A stretch of DNA of 32,742 nucleotides from Verrucomicrobiota bacterium (GTDB taxonomy: Bacteria; Verrucomicrobiota; Verrucomicrobiia; Opitutales; Opitutaceae): NCBI GenBank assembly GCA_030604905.1, contig JAUVVA010000035.1:1-32742 (forward strand), read 5' to 3'. Shown here in pieces: positions 23,724-31,970 of the stretch (the first letter of the stretch is position 1; the number at the start of each line of letters is the position of its first letter). Under the pieces are notes generated by a model, which ran no database searches, was not told where the DNA came from, and saw only the letters and a program-made list of their open reading frames with translations. A program made the translations under genes and the position numbers.

Positions 23724-25562
23724 TTACCAGGTTTGGCGGCGGGATTGGGCGGGGCGGTCGTCGGGCAGCGGGTCGGCTTCCTGGAGGAGTTGGAAAAGGC
23801 GGGCGGGGGAGTCGTTGTCGCGGACGCGGCCGAGGCGCTGGAGGTGCGGAGCGAGAGCGGGGTCCTGGGCCGCGGGATCGGCGGGGGCCTCGCGCTCGGC
23901 GTCGCGACCGGAGGCGGAGACGCCCCCAGCTTGCTGGGTGGGCTCGTCGTCGGAGGCTTTCTCGCCGGGCGCAGGCGACTGGTCGGCCTGGCCGGGATCG
24001 GGCGGCGGTCCGGGGGAGCGCTCGTCGGAAGGCGAGGGCTCGCCCGGCTGTCCCGGTTGGTCGGGTTGGCCGGACTGCCCGGGCTGTCCGGGCTGTCCGG
24101 GCTGTTTTTGATCGTCGGACTGGTCGGATTGATCGGGCTGGTCCTGCTGATCCTGCGGCTGCTGAGGCTGCTGCTCTTGCTGGTCGCGGGGCGGGGCTTC
24201 GAGGAGGCGTTCGAGGCGTTCGCGGAGGGCGGGCCAGTCGGCGGCCCGGGGGGCGGCTCGGCGGCCGGCCTCGGTGGCGGCGAGGCCGTCGCGGACCGCG
24301 CCTTCGGGGAAGGGCGAGCCGGCGGCGCGGGCCTCTTCGCCTCGCTCGGCGGTGAGGGTGGCGAGGCGGGCGAGGTCGGCGGGCTCGAGGCGGCCGGAGG
24401 CGGCGAGGCGCGAGACGAGCTCAAGGAGCGGATCGGGCGCGGGCTGCGCGGAGGCGCGCGGGGCGAGGGCGCAGGCGAGGGCGAGCGCGAAGGGGAGGGC
24501 GCGGACGAGGGCGCGGGCGGTCGGCATCGGGCGTAGTTTTCGCTTGGATACGCGGGTGGGGCGGGGCGTGACCGGGAACTCGCGCAGGAGGGAGAGCGCG
24601 AGGAGCGCGAGGGCGGGGGCGAGGAACCAGGCGAAGAGCTCGCGGCGGCGCGGGGCGGTCTCGGTGGCCACGCGGGCGGCCCGGCCGCGGGCCACGGTGT
24701 CGGCGAGGAGCGCGGGCAGGTCGACCCAGGCGGAGGCGTCGCGGTAGACCCCGCCGGTGAGGCGGGCGAGCTCCTGGAGGGTGGCGGGCTCGAGGCGGGT
24801 GAGGACGACGGCCCCGCGCTCGTCCTTGATCAATCCGCCCTGGCCGTCGGGCATCATGCCGCCGGCGGTGGTGCCGATGCCGAGGGCGATGATGCGCACG
24901 CCGCGCTCGGCGAGCCGGGCGGCGAGGGGGCGCCAGGTCTCGTCCTCGGACTCGCCGTCGCCGAGGATGAGGAGGTAGCGGTCGGGGCGATCCTGCGCCT
25001 CGGCGGGATCGGGGCCGAAGGCCTCGTCGGCCACGCGGAGCATGGCGGCGTAGTTGGAGCCGGCGGCGGGAATCATGTGCGGGCCGAGGTCGTCGAGGAA
25101 GGTGCGGAAGATCTCGTAGTCGGCGGAGAGGGGGCTTTGGAGGAAGGCGGTGCCGGCGAAGGGGAGGAGGCCGAGGCGCTCGCCGCGGAGCTGGTCGGCG
25201 AGGTCGCGGATGAGGAGGCGGGCGCGCTCGAGGCGGTTGGGCGGCACGTCGTCGGCCAGCATGGAGCGGGAGACGTCGACGGCCACGAGAACGTCCCGGG
25301 CCTCGGTGAAGGCGGCGGCGGAGAGGGTGGCGCCCTGGGGGCGCGCCAGCGCCGCGACGAGGCAGGCAAGGGCGAGTGCGGCGGCAACGGGGCGGCGCTG
25401 GAATGACCAATGACCAAGGACCAAGGACCAATGACGGAGGGTGGCGCGGGGGATCTTGGGGTGGGCTGAGGCCGGGGAGTGGGCGCGACGGAGGGCGGCC
25501 GCGAGGAGGAGCGCGGCGGGGAGGAGCAGGAGCCAGAGCAATTGCGGGTGGGCGAAGGTCAC
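23724..25562 (-). CDS. batB: BatB-BatC fusion, von Willebrand A membrane protein
   Basis: A 612-residue protein. The GTG start at 25562 overlaps the batA stop codon (GTGA), so the two are translationally coupled. An N-terminal helix (5-24) and a second (58-73) flank a heptamer-encoded stretch. The von Willebrand A domain follows at about 90-290 with a MIDAS D96-x-S98-x-S100 in VAVDVSRSMLADDVPPNRLE and the block YLLILGDGESEDETW. A membrane helix follows at about 315-333. At 346 a second signal-like sequence begins (MPTARALVRALPFALALACA), then a helical part and a long Gln/Asp/Pro/Gly linker (about 445-550), ending DRPAQSRRQTW. This latter half resembles BatC, normally a separate gene. An internal start at 24527 could also make BatC alone. 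Confidence 0.85.
   Translation of the reverse strand: MTFAHPQLLWLLLLPAALLLAAALRRAHSPASAHPKIPRATLRHWSLVLGHWSFQRRPVAAALALACLVAALARPQGATLSAAAFTEARDVLVAVDVSRSMLADDVPPNRLERARLLIRDLADQLRGERLGLLPFAGTAFLQSPLSADYEIFRTFLDDLGPHMIPAAGSNYAAMLRVADEAFGPDPAEAQDRPDRYLLILGDGESEDETWRPLAARLAERGVRIIALGIGTTAGGMMPDGQGGLIKDERGAVVLTRLEPATLQELARLTGGVYRDASAWVDLPALLADTVARGRAARVATETAPRRRELFAWFLAPALALLALSLLREFPVTPRPTRVSKRKLRPMPTARALVRALPFALALACALAPRASAQPAPDPLLELVSRLAASGRLEPADLARLATLTAERGEEARAAGSPFPEGAVRDGLAATEAGRRAAPRAADWPALRERLERLLEAPPRDQQEQQPQQPQDQQDQPDQSDQSDDQKQPGQPGQPGQSGQPDQPGQPGEPSPSDERSPGPPPDPGQADQSPAPGEKASDDEPTQQAGGVSASGRDAEREAPADPAAQDPALAPHLQRLGRVRDNDSPARLFQLLQEADPLPDDRPAQSRRQTW
24046..24108. repeat. 9-bp repeat encoding PGQ units in BatB-BatC
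   Basis: Seven 9-bp units around GGCTGTCCG lie in the linker of the fused gene and encode Pro-Gly-Gln or Pro-Asp-Gln triplets on the minus strand. The unit length is a multiple of three, so changes in number keep the frame, unlike the nearby heptamers. Confidence 0.8.
25402..25436. repeat. AATGACC heptamers, locus E, inside batB (5 units)
   Basis: Units AATGACC, AATGACC, AAGGACC, AAGGACC and AATGACG lie in the coding sequence. They are translated as HWSLVLGHWSF (residues about 43-54), between the first and second membrane helices of BatB. Gain or loss of one 7-bp unit would shift the frame. Confidence 0.85.
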
Positions 25563-26605
25563 GGGCGGCGGAGCAGCGGCAGGGCGGCGAGGAGGAGAAG
25601 GAGCGCGGAGGCGGCGGAGGGCCAGGGGTAGAGCTCGGTGGCGACGATCTGGCTGCGTTGCTCGAAGGTGATGCGCTGGGCGCGGTCGATCTCGGCAAAG
25701 GCGGACGCGGCGGTATCGGGATCCTCGGCGCGGAAGTAGCGTCCGCCGGTGAGGGCGGAGATGTGGCGGAGGGTGCCGGGATCGAGGTCGGCCATGACGC
25801 GGGTGGTGCCGATGCGGCGGCCCTCGGCGTCGAAGCGCGGGAAGGGCACGAGGCCGTCGCGGCCGACGCCGATGGTGAAGACGGGGATGCCGCGGGCTTT
25901 GGCGAGCTGGGCGGCCTCCTCGGGGCTGAGGGTGCCGCGGTTGTTGGCGCCATCGGTCATGAGGATGACGAAGGCGCCGGAGCGGCGGGCGTCGGAATCG
26001 GCGCGGGCGCGTTCGAGGCGGGAGAGGGAGAGGCCGAGGCCATCGCCGATGGCGGTGCCGTCCTCGATGAGGCCGATGCGGAGGCGGTCGACCTGGCGGG
26101 CGAGCCAGGCGTGGTCCTGGGTGAGGGGCGCGAGGGTGTAGGCGCGGCCGGCGAAGGCGACGAAGCCGATGCGGTCGTTGGGGCGCTTGCGGATGAAGGA
26201 CTCGAGGATGGGGCGGAGGGCGTCGAGGCGGTTGACGCGCTGGCCGTCGAGGGCGACGTCCTCGGCGAACATCGAGGTGGAGAGGTCGATGGCGATGACG
26301 ATGTCGTAGCCCTCGCCGCGGATGGTGCGGGTGTCGTCGATGCGCTGGGGGCGGGCGAGGGCGAGGACGAGGAGGACGAAGGAGCAGAGGGCGAGCAGGA
26401 GGGGCCAGCGGCGCGCGGGCGAGGGGCGGGGCGCGGCCCAGGCGGCGGCGTGCGGTATCAAGAGCACGGATACGGGGCGGCGCCGGCGCAGCCAGGCGAC
26501 GAGCGGGAGGAGGAGCAGCGCGAGCAGCCAGAGGGGCTCGGCCAGCTGGTGGTCGGGCAGGCCGGGGAGCGGGAGGGGCTGGGCGATCTGGGAGATTGGG
26601 AGCAC
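25559..26605 (-). CDS. batA: BatA-type von Willebrand A membrane protein
   Basis: A 348-residue protein. The GTG at 26605 was chosen since it gives a short N-terminus (MLPISQIAQPLPLP) before the first helix. A longer version would run through a 9-bp repeat and the end of the upstream gene. Helices at about 23-39 and 67-85 precede a periplasmic or cytoplasmic VWA domain with MIDAS D107-x-S109-x-S111 in IAIDLSTSMFAEDVALDGQR, followed by RIGFVAFAGRAYTLAPLTQD, EDGTAIGDGLGLSLSRL and VILMTDGANNRGTLSPEEAA. A C-terminal helix (about 325-345) closes it. This is the classical BatA layout. MoxR ATPases are thought to act on such VWA proteins by metal-dependent contact. The stop codon overlaps the batB start, and the upstream DUF58 gene ends 49 bp before the start. 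Confidence 0.9.
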   Translation of the reverse strand: MLPISQIAQPLPLPGLPDHQLAEPLWLLALLLLPLVAWLRRRRPVSVLLIPHAAAWAAPRPSPARRWPLLLALCSFVLLVLALARPQRIDDTRTIRGEGYDIVIAIDLSTSMFAEDVALDGQRVNRLDALRPILESFIRKRPNDRIGFVAFAGRAYTLAPLTQDHAWLARQVDRLRIGLIEDGTAIGDGLGLSLSRLERARADSDARRSGAFVILMTDGANNRGTLSPEEAAQLAKARGIPVFTIGVGRDGLVPFPRFDAEGRRIGTTRVMADLDPGTLRHISALTGGRYFRAEDPDTAASAFAEIDRAQRITFEQRSQIVATELYPWPSAASALLLLLAALPLLRRP

Positions 26606-26620
26606 GCGGGGCGGGTGGGG

Positions 26621-26656
26621 ATGGGACCGATAGGACCTACAGGACTTATGGGACCT
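26621..26656. repeat. 9-bp tandem repeat, ATRGGACCT type (4 units)
   Basis: Units ATGGGACCG, ATAGGACCT, ACAGGACTT and ATGGGACCT fill the gap between the DUF58 gene and batA. The stop codon of the former (TAG, minus strand 26657-26655) lies at the edge of the last unit. This is a second repeat family distinct from the heptamers. Confidence 0.85.
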
Positions 26657-27599
26657 AGGATTTGCTTTCGCGGCGGCGGAAGAAGCGCACGAGGGCCTCA
26701 AGGCGGTTTTCGTCGGTGCCGATCACGTGGCGCGAGAAGGGATCGGGGAACCAGGAGGCGAAGGAGGCGTCGCGGGCCTCGCGCCAGCGGGCGTGGGCGA
26801 CGCGCTCGGCATGGCCGCGGCCGAGGCTGACCAGGCGGCCGGAGAGGGGATCGTAGGCGCTCAGCTCGCCGAGGTGCTCGGGGTAGGCGCGGTCCCAGGG
26901 GTCGTCGACGCGCAGGCCGAGCACGGTGTGGCGGCGGGCAAAGGCGGCCCAGCCCTCGGGGACGGGGCGCGCGGGATGATCGGAGAGCCAGACAACGATG
27001 GTGTGGCGGGGCGTGAGCGCGCTGAGCGCGCTCAACTGGAAGTTTAAGGGAGAAGATGAAGTTGAAGGGGGAGTGAGCGGCGGCGCGGGGGCGGCGAAGA
27101 GGCGGGCGGCGAGGTGGTGGATGGGGCCGCGGCCGTGCACGGGCGGGGTGAGCTCGGGGCCGGAGGGGCGCAGGTGGGCGAGGCCGACGCGGTCGCGGTT
27201 GACCGAGGCCAGCAGGAGGAGCAGGCCGGCGAGCTCGAGCAGAGCCTCGCGGCGGGTGGTGTCGCCGGAGCCGAACTGGAGCGAGGGCGTGTCCTCGAAG
27301 ACGATGAGCACGGTGACCTCGCGCTCCTCGATGAACTTCTTGCGGTAGGGCTCGCCGAGGCGCGCGGTGACGTTCCAGTCGATGTCACGGACATCGTCGC
27401 CGTAGGCGTATTTGACCACTTGGTCGAACTCCATGCCGCGGCCGCGAAAGGCGGAACGGTAGCCGCCGCCGAGCGAAGTCTCGACGGCGTGGCGCACGCG
27501 CCACTCGAGGCGACGGAGGGCGGCGAGCGGCGCGGCGGGCGTCGCGGAGGAAGGCGAAGCGGGCGACGCGGGCGGGCTGGGCGGGAGCGGGGAAGGCAT
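26655..27599 (-). CDS. DUF58 domain-containing protein of the Bat operon
   Basis: A 314-residue soluble protein. DUF58 proteins accompany MoxR ATPases and VWA proteins in nearly all Bat-type operons; their function is unknown and the fold is VWA-like. The core motif is at about 50-105: FRGRGMEFDQVVKYAYGDDV, RDIDWNVTARLGEPYRKKFI, EEREVTVLIVFEDTPSLQFG. A Ser/Pro/Ala tail precedes it. Residues about 175-195 (SSSPLNFQLSALSALTPR) are low-complexity and AT-richer than the rest, like a decayed repeat insertion. It is preceded by a heptamer array at 27614-27648, between it and the MoxR gene 87 bp upstream. The start ATG at 27599 is followed by MPSPLPPSPPASPASPSS. Confidence 0.92.
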   Translation of the reverse strand: MPSPLPPSPPASPASPSSATPAAPLAALRRLEWRVRHAVETSLGGGYRSAFRGRGMEFDQVVKYAYGDDVRDIDWNVTARLGEPYRKKFIEEREVTVLIVFEDTPSLQFGSGDTTRREALLELAGLLLLLASVNRDRVGLAHLRPSGPELTPPVHGRGPIHHLAARLFAAPAPPLTPPSTSSSPLNFQLSALSALTPRHTIVVWLSDHPARPVPEGWAAFARRHTVLGLRVDDPWDRAYPEHLGELSAYDPLSGRLVSLGRGHAERVAHARWREARDASFASWFPDPFSRHVIGTDENRLEALVRFFRRRESKS

Positions 27600-27613
27600 C
27601 AGGGGCGCGCCTT

Positions 27614-27648
27614 AATGACCAATGACCAATGACCAATGACCAATGTGG
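27614..27648. repeat. AATGACC heptamers, locus F, before the DUF58 gene
   Basis: Four perfect AATGACC units and one AATGTGG lie in the gap between the MoxR stop codon and the DUF58 start codon, ending 14 bp upstream of the latter. The array is in the untranslated leader of the DUF58 gene. Confidence 0.95.
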
Positions 27649-27686
27649 CGGAGGAAGGCGTTTGGCGGACGGGAAAGAGTAACCGA

Positions 27687-28658
<972 letters not shown>

Positions 28659-28751
28659 AAGCGGGTTTAGGAAGGAGGGACGAAGCGTGTGGCGGAATTG
28701 GGACTGGCGGGAAGGGGGCGGGTTGCCTTCTTTGACGAAAATTGGCGTCGC

Positions 28752-29144
28752 ATGGATTTACCAAACAAAATTCAGGAGCGGCTCGACGCGTTGGGGGTGC
28801 TGGCGGGGGACGTCACGGAGACCTTTACCCGTGGCTCCGGGGCGGGCGGGCAAAAGATCAACAAGACCTCGTCGACGGTGGTGCTGCGGCATGGGCCGAC
28901 GGGCGTGGAGGTGCGTTGCCAGGCGGAGCGCAGCCAGGCGGCGAACCGGGCGCGGGCCTGGGACCTGTTTTGCGAGAAGCTGGAGGCGCGGGTGCGCGAG
29001 GCGGAGGCGGCGCGGCGGGCGGCGCAGGCGAAGGCGCGGCGGAAAAACCGTCCGCGGAGCGCGCGGCAGAAGGCGAAGCTGGTCGCGGAGAAGCGGCTGC
29101 GGGGGGCTACCAAGGCGACGCGGCGGCGGGTGGGCGAGGAGTAG
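28752..29144 (+). CDS. Peptide chain release factor-like (GGQ domain) protein
   Basis: A 130-residue protein with the catalytic RF-1 domain only. The GGQ motif is G32-G33-Q34 in [20 protein letters not shown], which places the glutamine that catalyses peptidyl-tRNA hydrolysis. It continues [28 protein letters not shown] and a strongly basic tail (about 90-130), which can bind rRNA. No codon-recognition domain is present, so it is not RF1 or RF2. It resembles the mtRF-R/C12orf65-type or ArfB-type rescue factors that free stalled ribosomes. The exact subgroup is not certain: ArfB usually has GPGGQNVNK, here GAGGQKINK. The ATG at 28752 ([14 protein letters not shown]) was chosen over an upstream GTG at 28689 for normal length. 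It converges on the histidine kinase gene. Confidence 0.9.
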   Translation: MDLPNKIQERLDALGVLAGDVTETFTRGSGAGGQKINKTSSTVVLRHGPTGVEVRCQAERSQAANRARAWDLFCEKLEARVREAEAARRAAQAKARRKNRPRSARQKAKLVAEKRLRGATKATRRRVGEE

Positions 29145-29156
29145 GGCGGCCGCGGC

Positions 29157-31853
29157 TCAGGCGAGCAGCCGGCGCAGGTGGTCGAGGAGCTCGGCGAGGT
29201 TGAAAGGCTTGGGGAGAAAGGACACGCGGGGCTGGCCGAGCATGCCGCTGGAGGTGCACTCCCGGGTGGCGTAGCCGCTGATGAGGAGAACGGGAATGCC
29301 GGGGCGGATCTCGCGGAGGCGGGCGAGAAGGGCCGCGCCGCCGAGACCGGGCATGGTGAGGTCGAGGATCACGGCGTCGTAGGCCTGGGGCTCGGCCTGG
29401 AGACGGCGCAGGCCGCTTTCGCCGTCGGCGAAGGCGTCGGCGCGGTGTCCGCGGGAGGCGAGAAGCTCGGGGGTGGTGTCGCGGATGGCCTCGTCGTCGT
29501 CGATGAGCAGCACGCGGAGCGGGCGGGCGGGCGGGGAGGCAGGGGCGGACGCGGCGGGAGCTTTTGATTCGGGCGCCGGAGAGGGTTTCGCCGCGGCGCC
29601 CGCCTGCTTGGCCCCGGGTTCGCCGGCCTTGGCGGTGGAGGCGACGGGCAGGTAGAGGCGGAAGGTGGTGCCGAGGCCGGGCTGGCTGCTGACCTGGAGG
29701 GCGCCTTGGTGGCCGCGGACGATGCCGAGGACGGCGGCGAGGCCGAGGCCGCGGCCGGTGAACTTGGTGCTGAAGAAGGGATCGAAGATGCGGGCGAGGG
29801 TCTCGGCGTCCATGCCTTGGCCGGTGTCGGCGACTTCGAGGCGCACGTAGTCGCCTTCGGGAAGCTCGGGGGTGAACACGCAGGAGGCGAAGAGGGCGGC
29901 GTCGGCGCGCACGACGCGGGTGGAGAGGGTGATCTCGCCGTCGCCGTCGGGGAGGGCTTCGGAGGCGTTGATGACCAGGTTCATGATGATCTGGCGCATC
30001 TGCACGGGGTCGGCGGAGACGGAGGGGAGGGCGGGGGCGAGATCGAAGCGGAGGCGGGCGCGGCGGGAGAGGTTGAGCTTGAGAAGTTTCGCGGTGTCGC
30101 GGGCCAGTTCGCCGAGGTCGACGGCCTGGACGGAGAGGCGGCCTCGGCCGGCGTAGGCGAGCATCTGTCGGCAGAGGTCGGCGGCGCGGTGGGAGGCGGT
30201 CTCGATGCGGGCGAGCGACTCCTGGGCGGGGTCGGTGGCGGGGAGTTGGGCCCGGGCGAGGCTGGCGTGGCCGAGGATGCCGGTGAGCAGGTTGTTGAAA
30301 TCGTGCGCGACGCCTCCGGCGAGGATGCCGAGGCTCTCGAGTTTCTGGGTCTCGAGGAGCTTGCGCTCGACGGCGAGGTGGCGGCTCTCGGCGGCGCGCA
30401 GCTCGGTGATGTCGGTGGCGATGCCGGCGACGGCGTAGATGCTCTCGTCGGAGCGGCGGAGGGGGAACTTGGAGACGAGATAGGTGCGGCGGCCCTCGGG
30501 CATCTGGTAGTTGTCCTCGAAGGAGAGGGTTTCGCCGGAGCGGAGGACGTGCAGGTCTTGTTCGCGCATGGCGCGGGCGACGGCGGAGGGGTGAAGATCC
30601 TCGTCCGCCAGGCCGATGAGTTCGCCGCGGGTGCGCTGGTTGCAGGCGGCGAAGGCGAGGTTGACGAGTTGGAAGCGCAGGGAGGCGTCTTTGACCCAGA
30701 TGGCGCTGGGGTTGTGGTCGATGATCTCGTCGAGCAGGGCGCGGCTCTCGGCGAGCTCGGCGGTGCGTTGTTGCACCTCGTGGCGGATGAGCCGGGTCTG
30801 CCGGCGGAGGGTGTTGAGGTGCGCGATGGAGAGGAGGGTGAGGAGGCCGCCGCCCATGAGGGCGAAGAGGGGGGCGACGGGCCGGCGCTCGGCGAGCCAG
30901 TCCGCGTTGGGGCGATAATAGGCGCGCCAGACTCGGCCGCCGAGGAGGAGTTCGCGCACGTGGGTGCGAGGACCGAGCCGGTCCGAGGGAGGCGGGCCGA
31001 GCGAGGGGGGGAAGCGAGTGCCGCCGATCTGGGCAAAGAGCAGGGTGGCGGGCTCCGAGGTGGTGTCGGTGAGGAAGACGTCGACGATGGGGTGGGCGGA
31101 AAAGCTCCAGGCCTGGTCGAGCATGGTGTCTAGCCGGAGCACGACCTGGAGGTAACCGGGGCCGCCGAGCGGCGGAGGGATCGCGGGGTCCCGCGGTCGA
31201 TCGACGTAGGTGGAGAGGATGATGCCCTCGCCGCCCTGGATGAGGCGGAAGGCGCGGGTGAGCACGCTTTGACCGGGCCGTTGCCGGGCGCCGCGGAGAT
31301 CGTCGGCGGTGGGGCTGGAGAGCGAGTTGAAGCCGAGCGTGATCTCATTGCCCTCGAAGGGGTAGACGTAGGAGATGATCGCGAACTCGGTGTCGCCGGA
31401 GGGCGGGGCCGCGGGGTCGAAGGCCCTGACGCCGTCGGGCAGGCGATAGGTGAGGGAAAAGGCGGGATCGACGAGGGTGCGGGTGCGCTCGACGAAGTCG
31501 GGCAGGTCCTCGGGACCGAGCAGGGAGAGCCACTGGATCGCCTGGATGGCGGGCACGCGTCCGAAGGTCTCGGAGGCGGCGCGTTGAAATTCCGCCGCCG
31601 TGAGGTCTTCGGAGTTTTCGGCGAGGAGCCGAAGGGCGAAGAGAGCGGAGTCGTATTCGCCGAGGTTCTGGCGGAGCAGGTCGTGCCGCAGGGCGGCGCG
31701 GCGCTCGATTTCCTGATCGATGATCTTCTGCTCGGTGACGTGCAGGTAGGCGGCGATGGCGAAGGAGATCAGGGCGCCGAGCAGGCCGGTGAACACGACG
31801 CCCGGGTATCCGCGCGGGGCGGCGGGCTTGGGGTCTGGTGTTTCGGGCGGCAT
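29157..31853 (-). CDS. CHASE-PAS hybrid histidine kinase with receiver domain
   Basis: An 898-residue hybrid sensor kinase. The ATG at 31853 was preferred to a GTG at 31928. Helix 1 (about 18-38) and helix 2 (about 325-346) flank an extracytoplasmic CHASE domain (QWLSLLGPEDLPDFVERTRT, AIISYVYPFEGNEITLGFNS). A PAS domain follows (370-490; AIWVKDASLRFQLVNLAFAA, AVAGIATDITELRAAE). The HisKA phosphoacceptor is H517 in GGVAHDFNNLLTGILGHA. HATPase_c has the N box NLVINASEAL (625-634), G1 DTGQGM and G2 GRGLGLAAV. After an Ala/Pro linker, a receiver domain has DDD (785-787), phosphoacceptor D831 in VILDLTMPGLGG, and K882 in FLPKPFN. No output-domain response regulator is adjacent, so it is an orphan. 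CHASE domains often sense small extracellular ligands. Confidence 0.93.
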   Translation of the reverse strand: MPPETPDPKPAAPRGYPGVVFTGLLGALISFAIAAYLHVTEQKIIDQEIERRAALRHDLLRQNLGEYDSALFALRLLAENSEDLTAAEFQRAASETFGRVPAIQAIQWLSLLGPEDLPDFVERTRTLVDPAFSLTYRLPDGVRAFDPAAPPSGDTEFAIISYVYPFEGNEITLGFNSLSSPTADDLRGARQRPGQSVLTRAFRLIQGGEGIILSTYVDRPRDPAIPPPLGGPGYLQVVLRLDTMLDQAWSFSAHPIVDVFLTDTTSEPATLLFAQIGGTRFPPSLGPPPSDRLGPRTHVRELLLGGRVWRAYYRPNADWLAERRPVAPLFALMGGGLLTLLSIAHLNTLRRQTRLIRHEVQQRTAELAESRALLDEIIDHNPSAIWVKDASLRFQLVNLAFAACNQRTRGELIGLADEDLHPSAVARAMREQDLHVLRSGETLSFEDNYQMPEGRRTYLVSKFPLRRSDESIYAVAGIATDITELRAAESRHLAVERKLLETQKLESLGILAGGVAHDFNNLLTGILGHASLARAQLPATDPAQESLARIETASHRAADLCRQMLAYAGRGRLSVQAVDLGELARDTAKLLKLNLSRRARLRFDLAPALPSVSADPVQMRQIIMNLVINASEALPDGDGEITLSTRVVRADAALFASCVFTPELPEGDYVRLEVADTGQGMDAETLARIFDPFFSTKFTGRGLGLAAVLGIVRGHQGALQVSSQPGLGTTFRLYLPVASTAKAGEPGAKQAGAAAKPSPAPESKAPAASAPASPPARPLRVLLIDDDEAIRDTTPELLASRGHRADAFADGESGLRRLQAEPQAYDAVILDLTMPGLGGAALLARLREIRPGIPVLLISGYATRECTSSGMLGQPRVSFLPKPFNLAELLDHLRRLLA

Positions 31854-31970
31854 CGACGGCGTGGGGGCCGAAGCCGGAGAGTAGGACTCGGCGGCGCCTT
31901 GGCGAGGCTTGCCGTGCGGAGGTCGCACCGAGCCGGGGCGCGGGGAGTCCGGCAGGGCGTGGCGGGGGCT

